In this document: in pieces, positions 33,096-42,422 of the stretch
How positions within the stretch are numbered: the stretch's first letter is position 1
Layout of the letters: each line of letters begins with the position of its first letter
Origin: JBFMHP01 sp040752855
Lineage (GTDB): Bacteria > Pseudomonadota > Gammaproteobacteria > RBG-16-57-12
DNA: 64,000 nucleotides
Reading direction: 5' to 3'
NCBI GenBank assembly: GCA_040752855.1
Contig: JBFMHP010000032.1
Coordinates: 1-64,000 of the forward strand
Notes under the pieces: generated by a model
The model's input: the letters and a program-made list of their open reading frames with translations, nothing else
Told to the model about the DNA's origin: nothing
The model's database searches: none
Made by a program: the position numbers and the translations under genes

Positions 33096-34450
33096 GTACA
33101 CCCATGACCATGTCGCTCGAACAAGCCGCCCGCGCGGTCAGCGGACGTTGCATCGGCGCGAACGTGAGCTTCGAGCGCGTCAGCACCGACGGCCGCAAGT
33201 CCTGCGCCGGCGCCTTGTTCATCGCGCTGGCGGGCCCGCGCTTCGACGCCCACGATTTCATCGACCAGGCCAAGGCGCGGGGCGCGGTGGCGGTGATGGT
33301 CTCGCGCACCGTGGCCACCGATCTGCCGCAGCTTTTGGTCGAGGATACCCGCTTGGCGCTGGGCCGACTGGCGGCCTTCTGGCGCGATCAGCTCGACGTG
33401 CGCGTCGCGGGCGTGACCGGCAGCAACGGCAAGACCACCACCAAGGAAATGATCGCCGCGATCCTGCGCCAGGCCGGTCCGGTGCTGGCCACCGAAGGCA
33501 ATCTGAACAACGACATCGGCATGCCGCTGACGCTGCTGCGCCTGCAGCCGGAACACCGCTATGCGGTGATCGAGATGGGTGCGAATCATTGCGGCGAGAT
33601 CGCGTACATGACCAAGATCGCGCGCCCCGATGTGGCGGTGATCACCAACGCCGGGCCGGCGCACCTGGAAGGCTTCGGCGGACTCGATGGGGTTGCGCGC
33701 GGCAAGGGCGAGATCTACCAGGGGCTCGGTCCGAACGGGATCGCGGTGATCAATGCCGACGATGTCTATGCCGGTTATTGGCGCGGGATCGCCAAGCAAT
33801 ACAATCAGCTCACGTTTGGGTTCAGCGCGCAGGCGGACGTGCATGCGGAATTTCGCGGCGATGCCTTCGGCAGCGAGCTGAGCATCCGCCACGCTCGCGG
33901 CGAGTTCGGCGTACGGCTGGAACTGCCGGGGCGGCACAACGCGGCCAATGCCCTGGCTGCCGCCACGGTGGCGCTGGCGCTGGGGATCGCCCCGGCGCAG
34001 ATCGCCAGCGGCCTGCACTCGATGCACGGCGTGCGCGGGCGTCTGCAGCGGCGCGCCGCGTTCAATGGCGCCGCGCTGATCGATGACACCTATAACGCCA
34101 ATCCCTCCTCGCTCGCCGCGGCGCTGAAGGTGCTCGCCGCCTGCCCGGGCGAGAAATACCTGGCGCTGGGCGACATGGGTGAGCTGGGCGCGCAGACCGA
34201 GCAACTCCACGCCGAGGCCGGTCAGCTGGCCAGAGAGCTGGGCGTCGACCGGCTCTACGCGGTCGGTCCGCTGAGCCGCCACGCGGCTGAGCGGTTCGGC
34301 GCGCAGGCGCGTCACTTTGCGCAGCAAGATGAATTGATCGCGGCTTTGCGCCAGGATCTGCACGCCGGCGTGACGCTGCTGGTAAAGGGCTCGCGTTCGG
34401 CGCGGATGGAACATGTGGTTGAGGCTCTTGCCGCCCGGGAGGCGAACTGA
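33092..34450 (+). CDS. murF: MurF, D-Ala-D-Ala adding ligase
   Basis: MurF attaches D-Ala-D-Ala to the UDP-MurNAc-tripeptide. The 452-residue protein starts with GTG in a 4-base overlap with murE; ATG codons 4 and 6 triplets later are alternatives. The ATP loop is GVTGSNGKTTTKEM near 107-120, and the central domain has VIEMGANHCGEIAYM near 153-167. The C-terminal ligase domain has DDTYNANPSS near 331-340, typical of MurF. It shares one base with mraY (TGATG). Confidence 0.97.
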   Translation: MSTPMTMSLEQAARAVSGRCIGANVSFERVSTDGRKSCAGALFIALAGPRFDAHDFIDQAKARGAVAVMVSRTVATDLPQLLVEDTRLALGRLAAFWRDQLDVRVAGVTGSNGKTTTKEMIAAILRQAGPVLATEGNLNNDIGMPLTLLRLQPEHRYAVIEMGANHCGEIAYMTKIARPDVAVITNAGPAHLEGFGGLDGVARGKGEIYQGLGPNGIAVINADDVYAGYWRGIAKQYNQLTFGFSAQADVHAEFRGDAFGSELSIRHARGEFGVRLELPGRHNAANALAAATVALALGIAPAQIASGLHSMHGVRGRLQRRAAFNGAALIDDTYNANPSSLAAALKVLAACPGEKYLALGDMGELGAQTEQLHAEAGQLARELGVDRLYAVGPLSRHAAERFGAQARHFAQQDELIAALRQDLHAGVTLLVKGSRSARMEHVVEALAAREAN

Positions 34451-35538
34451 TGTTGCTGTATCTGACCGAATATCTGGCCCAGTTTCATTCCGGCTTCAAC
34501 GTCTTTCAGTACCTCACGCTGCGCACCATCCTCGGGGTGCTGACCGCCTTGGCGATCTCGTTGCTGATCGGCCCGGCGATGATCCGCAAGCTCAACTTGT
34601 CGCAGAAGGCGGGTCAGCCGATCCGCGCCGATGGCCCGCAATCGCATTTCAGCAAGGCCGGCACGCCGACGATGGGCGGGGCGCTGATCCTGGTGGCCAT
34701 CGGCATCAGCACCCTGCTGTGGTCGGATCTGGGCAACCGCTATGTGTGGATCGTGCTGGCGGTGACGGCGATCTTCGGCGCCATCGGCTGGGTGGACGAT
34801 TACAAGAAGCTCATCAAGAAGGACTCGCGCGGCCTGATCGCCCGCTACAAATACTTCTGGCAATCGGTCGGCGCCCTGGGCGCGGGTCTGGTGCTGTATT
34901 ACACCGCGCAGACGCCGCTCGAAACCACCCTGATCATCCCGGTGTTCAAGGACGTCGCCTTCGAGCTCGGCGTGGTGGCCTTCGTGCTGTTGACCTATTT
35001 CGTGATCGTCGGGTCGAGCAACGCCGTCAACCTCACCGACGGCCTCGATGGTCTGGCGATCATGCCCACGGTGATGGTGGCGGGCGCCCTCGGCGTGTTC
35101 GCCTATGTCACGGGCCACGTGAAATTCGCCAGCTATCTCGCCATCCCGTACATCCCGGGCGCGGGCGAGGTGGCGGTGTTCTGCGGCGCGATGGTCGGCG
35201 CCGGTCTCGGTTTTCTCTGGTTCAACACCTACCCCGCGCAGGTGTTCATGGGCGACATCGGCGCGCTGGCCCTGGGCGCGGCCCTGGGCGTGGTGGCGGT
35301 GATCGTGCGCCAGGAGCTGGTGCTGTTCGTGATGGGCGGGGTGTTCGTGATGGAGACGGTCTCGGTGATCCTGCAGGTGGCGAGCTTCAAGCTCACCGGC
35401 AAGCGCATCTTCCGCATGGCCCCGCTGCATCACCATTTTGAACTCAAGGGCTGGCCGGAGCCGCGCGTGATCGTGCGCTTCTGGATCATCACCGTCATCC
35501 TGGTGCTGATCGGCCTGGCGACGCTGAAGATTCGCTAA
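34450..35538 (+). CDS. mraY: MraY, phospho-MurNAc-pentapeptide translocase
   Basis: MraY transfers phospho-MurNAc-pentapeptide to undecaprenyl phosphate, making lipid I at the inner membrane. The 362-residue protein has about ten spans. Active-site motifs are GWVDDYKKLIKKDSRGL near 115-131 with the aspartate pair, NAVNLTDGLDGLAI near 194-207, and GDIGALALGAALG near 267-279 with the HHHFE-like segment LHHHFELKGWPE near 327-338. Confidence 0.98.
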   Translation: MLLYLTEYLAQFHSGFNVFQYLTLRTILGVLTALAISLLIGPAMIRKLNLSQKAGQPIRADGPQSHFSKAGTPTMGGALILVAIGISTLLWSDLGNRYVWIVLAVTAIFGAIGWVDDYKKLIKKDSRGLIARYKYFWQSVGALGAGLVLYYTAQTPLETTLIIPVFKDVAFELGVVAFVLLTYFVIVGSSNAVNLTDGLDGLAIMPTVMVAGALGVFAYVTGHVKFASYLAIPYIPGAGEVAVFCGAMVGAGLGFLWFNTYPAQVFMGDIGALALGAALGVVAVIVRQELVLFVMGGVFVMETVSVILQVASFKLTGKRIFRMAPLHHHFELKGWPEPRVIVRFWIITVILVLIGLATLKIR

Positions 35539-35549
35539 CGGAGACGAAT

Positions 35550-36902
35550 GTGACGCAACCACTCGATCCACACACTGCACACCCGCGCACCCTGGTCGTT
35601 GGCCTGGGCAAGACCGGTGTGTCGTGCGCGCGCTTCCTGGCGCGCCGTGGCGAGACCGTGGCCGTGACCGACAGCCGTCTCGATCCGCCGGGACTGGTGC
35701 AGTTGCGCGAAGAGCTGCCGGATGTGCCGGTATTCGTTGGCGGCTTCGATGAAGCGGCGTTCCGCGCCGCCGAGCGTTTGGTGGTGAGCCCCGGCGTGGC
35801 CCTGAGCCATCCGCTGATCCGCGCGGCGATGGAGCGCGGGGTCGAGGTCGTCGGCGACATCACCTTGTTCGCCGATCTTGCCGATGCGCCGGTTGCCGCC
35901 ATCACGGGTTCGAACGGCAAGAGCACCGTCACCACGGTGCTCGGCGAGATGGCCAAGCGCAGCGGCCTGGACGTGCGCGTCGGCGGCAACATCGGCATCC
36001 CGGCGCTGGACCTGCTGCAAGAGTCCGCGCCCGATCTCTATGTGCTGGAGCTCTCGAGCTTCCAGCTGGAGACGGTCGCGCATCTGAACGCCAAGGTCGC
36101 GGTGATCCTCAACATCTCCCCCGATCACATGGACCGCTACGACTCACTGGAGGATTACGCCGCCGCCAAGCGCGCGATCTACAACGGCAACGGCGTGATG
36201 GTGCTCAATGACGACGACGCGGTGGTCGCTGCGATGGCCGAGCCCGGCCGCGAGATCCTGCATTTCACTCTGCACGAACCCGGTGCCGGCGTATTTGGTC
36301 TGCGTGAAAAAGACGGCATCGCGTATTTCGCGCACGGCGCACAGTTGCTGATGAAGGTCAACGAGATGCGCATGGTGGGGCGGCACAACGCCGCCAATGC
36401 CCTGGCGGCGCTGGCTATGGGCAGCGCGCTGGGATTGAGGATGGAGGCGATGCTGCAAACCCTGCGCGAGTTCCCGGGACTGCCGCACCGGTGCCAGCAC
36501 GTGGCCACCATCGATGGCGTGGGCTGGTACAACGATTCCAAGGGCACCAATGTCGGCGCTGCCGAGGCGGCGATTGCCGGCATGCCCGGACGCCTGGTGC
36601 TGATCGCCGGCGGTGATGGCAAGGGTGCGGACTTCGCGCCGCTGGCACAGGCCGCCGCAGGCAAGGTGCGGGCCGTGGTGTTGGTCGGTCGTGACGCGCC
36701 GATCATCGAACAGGCGATGCACGGCAAAGTGCCGTGTCATCGCGCCTCAGACATGGCCCAAGCCGTGGCGCTGGCGCGCGAACTCGCGCAGCCCGGCGAC
36801 AACGTGCTGCTGTCACCGGCCTGCGCGAGCTTCGACATGTTCAAGGGCTTCGAGCATCGGGGCGAGGTATTCGTCTCCCTGGTGCGGGGGTTGGTCTCAT
36901 GA
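35550..36902 (+). CDS. murD: MurD, UDP-MurNAc-alanine:D-glutamate ligase
   Basis: MurD adds D-glutamate to UDP-MurNAc-L-alanine. The 450-residue protein starts with GTG 11 bases after mraY, with GGAGACG upstream. It shows the N-terminal Rossmann-like TLVVGLGKTGVSCARFLA, the ATP loop AITGSNGKSTVTTVL near 116-130, and ELSSFQLETV near 167-176. The C-terminal GGDGKGADFAPLA near 355-367 is also typical. It overlaps ftsW by 4 bases. Confidence 0.97.
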   Translation: MTQPLDPHTAHPRTLVVGLGKTGVSCARFLARRGETVAVTDSRLDPPGLVQLREELPDVPVFVGGFDEAAFRAAERLVVSPGVALSHPLIRAAMERGVEVVGDITLFADLADAPVAAITGSNGKSTVTTVLGEMAKRSGLDVRVGGNIGIPALDLLQESAPDLYVLELSSFQLETVAHLNAKVAVILNISPDHMDRYDSLEDYAAAKRAIYNGNGVMVLNDDDAVVAAMAEPGREILHFTLHEPGAGVFGLREKDGIAYFAHGAQLLMKVNEMRMVGRHNAANALAALAMGSALGLRMEAMLQTLREFPGLPHRCQHVATIDGVGWYNDSKGTNVGAAEAAIAGMPGRLVLIAGGDGKGADFAPLAQAAAGKVRAVVLVGRDAPIIEQAMHGKVPCHRASDMAQAVALARELAQPGDNVLLSPACASFDMFKGFEHRGEVFVSLVRGLVS

Positions 36903-38080
36903 GCATGGCTATCGCCAAGCCCCGCATCCCGACGAGCGCCAGACCGCGCAGCGACATCTTCGTCGATTACTCGCTGCTCGCGCCGGTGCTGGCCTTGGCG
37001 CTGCTGGGACTGATCATGGTCTGTTCGGCCTCGATCACCATCGCCGACCGCGAGCTGAGCTCGCCCTTCTATTATCTGTATCGCCAGGCGCTTTACATCG
37101 GCATCGGCGTGGCGGCGGCGATCGGCGCGGCGATGATCTCGCTGGAGCATTGGGAGCGCTTCAGCCCGATGCTGCTGCTCGTCGGCATCCTGATGTTGCT
37201 CTTGGTGCTGGTCATCGGCCGCGAGGTCAACGGCAGCCAGCGCTGGCTGATGCTCGGGCCGGTGAATCTGCAACCCTCGGAGCTGGTGAAGTTGTTCGTG
37301 ATCCTCTACATCTCGGGCTATCTGGTGCGCCGCGGTGCGGAGGTGCGCAGCACGATGAAGGGCTTCCTCAAACCCATGGGCGTGCTCGCGCTGATCGGCC
37401 TGTTGTTGCTGCTGGAGCCCGACTTCGGCGCCACGGCCGTGATGACCGCCACCGCCTTGACGCTGATGTTCCTGGCTGGCGTGCCGCTCAAGCGCTTCGC
37501 GGCGTTGATCGGCATGGTGTTGCTGGCCTTCGTGGTGCTGATGCTCGCCGCGCCCTATCGCGTGCAGCGCCTGACCGTCTTCCTCGATCCCTGGGCCGAT
37601 CCGTTCAACAGCGGCTTCCAGCTTACCCAGGCGCTGATCGCCTTCGGCCGCGGCGAGTGGTTTGGCGTCGGCCTGGGCAGCAGCATCCAGAAGTTGTTCT
37701 ACCTGCCGGAGGCGCACACCGACTTTCTGTTCGCGGTGCTCGCCGAGGAGCTGGGCCTGATCGGCGCGATCGCCGTGATCCTGCTGTTTGGCTGGATCAT
37801 CTGGCGCGCCTTCACCATCGGCCGGCTGGCCGCGGAGAAGGGCATGCATTTCGCCAGCTTCCTCGCCTTCGGACTGGGGACCTGGATCGCGCTTCAGGCC
37901 TTTATCAACATCGGCGTGAACATGGGCGTGTTGCCGACCAAGGGGTTGACCTTGCCCTTGATGAGTTACGGTGGCAGCAGCATCGTGGTGATGGCGGTGG
38001 CCGTCGGCTTGCTGCTGCGCATCTATCATGATGTCGGCGTGCGCGATGGCCTCGAGCCACGGCGGAGGGCGCGGGCATGA
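36899..38080 (+). CDS. ftsW: FtsW, septal peptidoglycan polymerase
   Basis: FtsW is a SEDS-family glycosyltransferase that polymerises lipid II at the septum with FtsI. The start in the ATGA overlap with murD gives 393 residues and about ten membrane spans. SEDS landmarks include LLEPDFGATAVM near 177-188, in which the Asp matches the catalytic one, QRLTVFLDPWADPFNSGFQ near 223-241, and KGLTLPLMSYGGSSIV near 348-363. It overlaps murG by 4 bases. Confidence 0.97.
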   Translation: MSMAIAKPRIPTSARPRSDIFVDYSLLAPVLALALLGLIMVCSASITIADRELSSPFYYLYRQALYIGIGVAAAIGAAMISLEHWERFSPMLLLVGILMLLLVLVIGREVNGSQRWLMLGPVNLQPSELVKLFVILYISGYLVRRGAEVRSTMKGFLKPMGVLALIGLLLLLEPDFGATAVMTATALTLMFLAGVPLKRFAALIGMVLLAFVVLMLAAPYRVQRLTVFLDPWADPFNSGFQLTQALIAFGRGEWFGVGLGSSIQKLFYLPEAHTDFLFAVLAEELGLIGAIAVILLFGWIIWRAFTIGRLAAEKGMHFASFLAFGLGTWIALQAFINIGVNMGVLPTKGLTLPLMSYGGSSIVVMAVAVGLLLRIYHDVGVRDGLEPRRRARA

Positions 38081-39165
38081 GCGGCGCGGCGATGAAGGGA
38101 CCGATCTTGATCATGGCCGGTGGCACCGGCGGACACGTCTTCCCGGCCTTGGCCGTGGCCGAAAGCCTGCGCCAGCGAAACATCGAAGTGCGCTGGCTCG
38201 GTGCCCCGCAAGGGATGGAGGCCGACATCGTGCCCAAGGCGGGGTTCCCGATCGATTACGTGACGATCTCCGGTCTGCGCGGCAAGGGTGTGCTCAGTTG
38301 GCTCACCGCGCCGTTCAAGCTGCTGGTCGCGATGTGGCAGTCCATGCGTCTGATCCGCCGGATCAAGCCCGCGGCGGTGCTCGGCATGGGCGGTTTCGTC
38401 ACCGGTCCGGCCGGGGTGATGGCCGTGCTGCTGGGCCGTCCCTTGGTAATCCACGAACAAAACGCCATCGCCGGCATGACCAACCGCCTGCTCGCGCGCA
38501 TCGCCACCCGCGTGCTGGCCGCCTTCCCCGGCGCCTTCAAATCCGCCACCGTGACCGGTAATCCCGTGCGCACGCAGATCGCCGCGCTGCCGGCCCCGGC
38601 GCAACGCCTGCGGGATCACGCGGGCGAGCCGCTGCACCTGTTGGTGCTGGGCGGCAGCCTGGGCGCACAGGCGCTCAACAGTACCGTGCCGCACGCCTTG
38701 GCGCTGATTCCGGAAAAACAGCGGCCGTGGGTGTGGCATCAGGCGGGCCGTCGTCACATCGAGGCCGCGCAGGCCGAATATCGCAGTGCCGGCATCACCG
38801 GCCAAGTGGTGCCTTTCATCGAAGAGATGGCCGAGGCCTACGCCTGGGCTGACATCGTGCTCTGCCGCGCCGGTGCGCTCACCGTCTCCGAACTGGCGGC
38901 GGCCGGGGTCGGCGCGATCCTGGTGCCGTACCCGCATGCGGTGGACGATCATCAAACCAGCAACGCGCATTTTCTGGTCGACCAGGGTGCGGCGGTGCTG
39001 ATCCAACAAACTGCATTGAACGCGCACGCCTTGGCCGCGCTGCTCCTGGAACTGGCGTCCTCGCGCACAAAGATCGTGGCGATGGCCGAGGCGGCGCGCG
39101 CGCTTGCCAAGCCCGAGGCGACGGCGGAAGTGGTGCGACATTGTCTGGAGGTGGCCCATGGCTAA
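38077..39165 (+). CDS. murG: MurG, lipid II-forming GlcNAc transferase
   Basis: MurG transfers GlcNAc to lipid I on the cytoplasmic side of the membrane. The 362-residue GT28 enzyme has the N-terminal glycine loop IMAGGTGGHVFPALAVA near 12-28, the second loop LVLGGSLGAQALNS near 188-201, and the UDP-GlcNAc site CRAGALTVSELAAAGVGAIL near 264-283 with the acidic E of SEL. It overlaps murC by 8 bases. Confidence 0.97.
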   Translation: MSGAAMKGPILIMAGGTGGHVFPALAVAESLRQRNIEVRWLGAPQGMEADIVPKAGFPIDYVTISGLRGKGVLSWLTAPFKLLVAMWQSMRLIRRIKPAAVLGMGGFVTGPAGVMAVLLGRPLVIHEQNAIAGMTNRLLARIATRVLAAFPGAFKSATVTGNPVRTQIAALPAPAQRLRDHAGEPLHLLVLGGSLGAQALNSTVPHALALIPEKQRPWVWHQAGRRHIEAAQAEYRSAGITGQVVPFIEEMAEAYAWADIVLCRAGALTVSELAAAGVGAILVPYPHAVDDHQTSNAHFLVDQGAAVLIQQTALNAHALAALLLELASSRTKIVAMAEAARALAKPEATAEVVRHCLEVAHG

Positions 39166-40582
39166 TCCTGTCGCGTACGGCATGGGCCGGGTGCGGAAGA
39201 TCCACTTCGTCGGCATCGGTGGCGCCGGCATGGGCGGCATCGCCGAGGTCTTGCTCAACCTGGGTTATCAAGTCTCGGGTTCGGACATCCAGGAAAGCGC
39301 CATGACTCAGCGCCTGCGCACCCGCGGGGCCGAGGTGAACATCGGGCACGATGCCGCGCGCATCGACGGCTGTGATGTCGTGGTGATCTCCAGTGCGGTC
39401 ACCGTGAGCAATCCGGAGGTCAAGCGCGCTTATGAACTGCGCATCCCGGTGGTGCCGCGCGCCGAGATGCTCGCCGAGCTGATGCGCTTCCGCCACGGCA
39501 TCGCCATCGCCGGCACACACGGCAAGACCACCACCACGAGCCTGATCGCCAGCCTCTTGGCCGAAGGTGAGCTCGATCCCACCTTCGTGATCGGCGGCAA
39601 ACTGAACAGCGCGGGCACGCACGCGCGGCTCGGCAGCGGTCATTATCTGGTCGCCGAGGCCGATGAAAGCGATGCCTCGTTCCTGCACCTGCAACCGATG
39701 ACCGCGGTGGTGACCAACATCGAGGCCGACCACATGTCGACCTACGGCGGCGACTTCAATCGGCTGCGTCAGACCTTCCTCGAATTCCTGCATCACCTGC
39801 CGTTTTACGGGCTGGCGGTGCTGTGCCTGGATGATCCGGTCGTCGCGGGCTTGATCCCGGAAGTGGCGCGGCCGGTCGTCACCTATGGCCTGAACGAACA
39901 GGCCGATGTCACGGCGCGTGACGTGCGCTTCCATCACGGCCAAGCGCACTTCACTGCCTGTCTGCCCGGCGGCGAGCGCATCGACGCGACGCTGAACATG
40001 CCTGGTCTGCACAACGTGCAAAACGCCCTGGCCGCCATCGCTGTGGCGCGCGAGTTGGGCGTGAGCGCCGAGGCGATTCAGCGTGCGCTGTTGGCGTTCG
40101 CCGGTATCGGTCGGCGTTCCCAGAGCTACGGCATGCGCCGCACCCCGGCAGGCGATGTGATGCTGATCGACGACTACGGCCATCATCCTTCCGAAGTGGC
40201 GGCCACCATGCGCGCGATCCGCACCGGCTGGCCGACGCGCCGCCTGGTGGTGGCCTTCCAGCCGCATCGTTATTCGCGCACCCATGATTTGTTCGAAGAC
40301 TTCGTCATCCAGCTCAGCGAGCCGGACGTGCTGTTGCTGCTCGAGGTCTACGCTGCCGGCGAAGATCCGATCCCCGGCGCTGACGGTCGTGCCCTGTGCC
40401 GCGCCATCCGCACGCGCGGCCAGGTCGACCCGGTGTTCGTCGAAGGCGTCGAGGTGCTGCGCGAGCTGCTCGAAGGCGTGATCCAGCCCGGCGACGTCGT
40501 CCTGACCCTGGGCGCGGGCAATATCGGCAAGGCGGCGCAGGAGCTGGCCGCGGCCTGGCCGGCGGTGGAGGAGGGCGCATGA
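39158..40582 (+). CDS. murC: MurC, UDP-MurNAc:L-alanine ligase
   Basis: MurC adds the first amino acid of the stem peptide. I use the ATG at 39158, 8 bases inside murG, giving 474 residues and an N-terminus MANPVAYGMGRVRKIHFVG; the longer in-frame frame from 39104 overlaps murG more. The UDP-binding IGGAGMGGIAEVL is near 20-32, the ATP loop IAGTHGKTTTTSL near 116-128, and DDYGHHPSEV near 337-346. It overlaps murB by 4 bases. Confidence 0.97.
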   Translation: MANPVAYGMGRVRKIHFVGIGGAGMGGIAEVLLNLGYQVSGSDIQESAMTQRLRTRGAEVNIGHDAARIDGCDVVVISSAVTVSNPEVKRAYELRIPVVPRAEMLAELMRFRHGIAIAGTHGKTTTTSLIASLLAEGELDPTFVIGGKLNSAGTHARLGSGHYLVAEADESDASFLHLQPMTAVVTNIEADHMSTYGGDFNRLRQTFLEFLHHLPFYGLAVLCLDDPVVAGLIPEVARPVVTYGLNEQADVTARDVRFHHGQAHFTACLPGGERIDATLNMPGLHNVQNALAAIAVARELGVSAEAIQRALLAFAGIGRRSQSYGMRRTPAGDVMLIDDYGHHPSEVAATMRAIRTGWPTRRLVVAFQPHRYSRTHDLFEDFVIQLSEPDVLLLLEVYAAGEDPIPGADGRALCRAIRTRGQVDPVFVEGVEVLRELLEGVIQPGDVVLTLGAGNIGKAAQELAAAWPAVEEGA

Positions 40583-41496
40583 TGGTCTACGATCTCACCC
40601 CGCAACTGCGCGGCACCCTGCGGTTCAACGAGCCGCTGTCGGCGCACACCACCTGGCGCGTGGGCGGCCCGGCCGATCGTTATTATCAGCCCGCCGATCT
40701 GGAAGACCTGTGCGCGTTTCTGGCAGGACTGCCGGCCAACGAGCCGCTGTTCTGGATGGGCTTGGGCAGCAATCTGCTGGTGCGCGACGGCGGCTTCCGC
40801 GGCACGGTGATCGCCTATTTCGGCGGTTTGAATCGTATCGAATTGCAGTCCGATGGCCGCGTGTATGTCGAAGCCGGCGTGGCCTGCGCCAAGACCGCGC
40901 GCTTTTGCGCACGCGCAGGTCTGGTCGGCGCGGAATTCCTCGCGGGCATTCCCGGTGCGATGGGCGGGGCGTTGGCGATGAACGCCGGTGCCTTTGGCGG
41001 CGAGACCTGGAACATCGTCGATGGCGTGGAGACGGTCGATCACGCGGGCGAACGCACGCAACGCACGCCGCGCGATTTTCGCATCGGCTATCGCACCGTG
41101 GTGGGGCCGGCGCAGGAATGGTTCACCGGCGCGTGGTTGAAGCTCGCGCGCGGTGATGCCGCGGCCGCCAGCAAGCGCATCAAGGAATTGCTCGAACGCC
41201 GCAGCGCGACGCAGCCCACACAGTTGCCCAATGCCGGTTCCGTATTCCGCAATCCGCCGGGCGATTACGCCGGGCGGCTGATCGAGGCGTGTGGCCTGAA
41301 GGGCACGCGCATCGGCGGGGCGTGCGTGTCGGAAAAACACGCCAATTTCATCATCAACGAAGGCAATGCCACGGCGGCGGATATCGAGCAGCTGATCACG
41401 CGGGTGACCGAGACGGTGCAGGCGCGCCACGACGTGCATCTGGAGTGCGAGGTCAGGATCGTGGGCGAGCCGGGTGGCGCGGAGGTGAAAGCATGA
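40579..41496 (+). CDS. murB: MurB, UDP-N-acetylenolpyruvoylglucosamine reductase
   Basis: MurB reduces the enolpyruvyl product of MurA with NADPH via FAD, giving UDP-MurNAc. The start overlapping the murC stop gives 305 residues, a size typical of the short type II enzymes rather than the 342-residue E. coli type. FAD segments are TTWRVGGPADRYYQP near 24-38 and MGLGSNLLVRDGGFRG near 60-75. The catalytic region includes YRTVVGP near 172-178 and LPNAGSVFRNP near 217-227 with the conserved Ser. Confidence 0.96.
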   Translation: MMVYDLTPQLRGTLRFNEPLSAHTTWRVGGPADRYYQPADLEDLCAFLAGLPANEPLFWMGLGSNLLVRDGGFRGTVIAYFGGLNRIELQSDGRVYVEAGVACAKTARFCARAGLVGAEFLAGIPGAMGGALAMNAGAFGGETWNIVDGVETVDHAGERTQRTPRDFRIGYRTVVGPAQEWFTGAWLKLARGDAAAASKRIKELLERRSATQPTQLPNAGSVFRNPPGDYAGRLIEACGLKGTRIGGACVSEKHANFIINEGNATAADIEQLITRVTETVQARHDVHLECEVRIVGEPGGAEVKA

Positions 41497-42422
41497 GCAG
41501 ACAAGTGAAACAGTTCGGCAAGGTGGCGGTGCTGATGGGCGGCTGGTCGGCCGAACGCGAAGTCTCGCTGCGCAGCGGCGCCGCGGTGCTCGCCGCCCTG
41601 CAAGCGGCGGGCGTGGACGCCCATGGCATCGATGCCGGTCGCGATGTGCTGGAGAAGCTGAGCGCCGGCAAGTTCGATCGCGTCTTCAACATCCTGCATG
41701 GCCGCGGCGGGGAAGACGGCGCGATGCAGGGCGCGTTGGAGGTGCTGGGCCTGCCGTACACCGGCAGCGGCGTGCTGGCCTCGGCCCTGTCGATGGACAA
41801 GCTGCGCACCAAGCAGATCTGGCAGAGCATGGGGCTGCCGACACCGCCTTCCGCAATTCTCCGTGCCGAGGAGGATCTGGCACCGGCCCTGCGCGATCTG
41901 GGCCTGCCGCTGGTCGTCAAGCCCGCGCACGAAGGCTCCAGCGTGGGCATGAGCAAGGTCACGCGCGCCGAGGATCTGCACGCCGCCTGGGCGCTGGCTG
42001 CGCGCTACGACGATTGCGTCTTCGCCGAGCGCTGGATCACCGGCAAGGAATACACCGTCGCCCTGCTGGGCGAACAGGTGCTTCCCGCCATCCGCGTGGA
42101 AACCCCGAACGCCTTCTACGACTATCACGCCAAATATCAGGCCGATACCACGCGCTATCACGTTCCTTGTGGACTGGATGCGGCGGCGCTCGCGCGGCTC
42201 GAAACGCTGGTCAAACAAGCCTTCAGTGCGCTGGGTGCGCGCGGCTGGGGCCGGGTCGATGTGATGTGCGATGAACAAGGCCGGTTCTGGCTGATCGAGT
42301 TGAACAGCATCCCGGGCATGACCGACCACAGTCTGGTGCCGAAGGCGGCCAAGGCCGCCGGCATAGATTTCCAGGAACTGGTGCTGCGCATCCTGGCGCA
42401 GACCTTGGAGGGCGGCAAATAG
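41493..42422 (+). CDS. ddl: Ddl, D-alanine-D-alanine ligase
   Basis: Ddl makes the D-Ala-D-Ala dipeptide used by MurF. From the ATG overlapping murB it is 309 residues. ATP-grasp features are MGGWSAEREVSLRSG near 15-29, LHGRGGEDGAMQGALEVLG near 68-86, VKPAHEGSSVGMSKV near 142-156, and the metal ligands in DVMCDEQGRFWLIELNSIPG near 253-272. It shares one base with ftsQ, as in many dcw clusters. Confidence 0.97.
   Translation: MSRQVKQFGKVAVLMGGWSAEREVSLRSGAAVLAALQAAGVDAHGIDAGRDVLEKLSAGKFDRVFNILHGRGGEDGAMQGALEVLGLPYTGSGVLASALSMDKLRTKQIWQSMGLPTPPSAILRAEEDLAPALRDLGLPLVVKPAHEGSSVGMSKVTRAEDLHAAWALAARYDDCVFAERWITGKEYTVALLGEQVLPAIRVETPNAFYDYHAKYQADTTRYHVPCGLDAAALARLETLVKQAFSALGARGWGRVDVMCDEQGRFWLIELNSIPGMTDHSLVPKAAKAAGIDFQELVLRILAQTLEGGK

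Noticed and set aside
36737..38029. 430-residue minus-strand frame opposite ftsW
   Set aside because: Low-complexity His/Gln-rich antisense translation of a membrane protein gene; no motif and no ribosome site.
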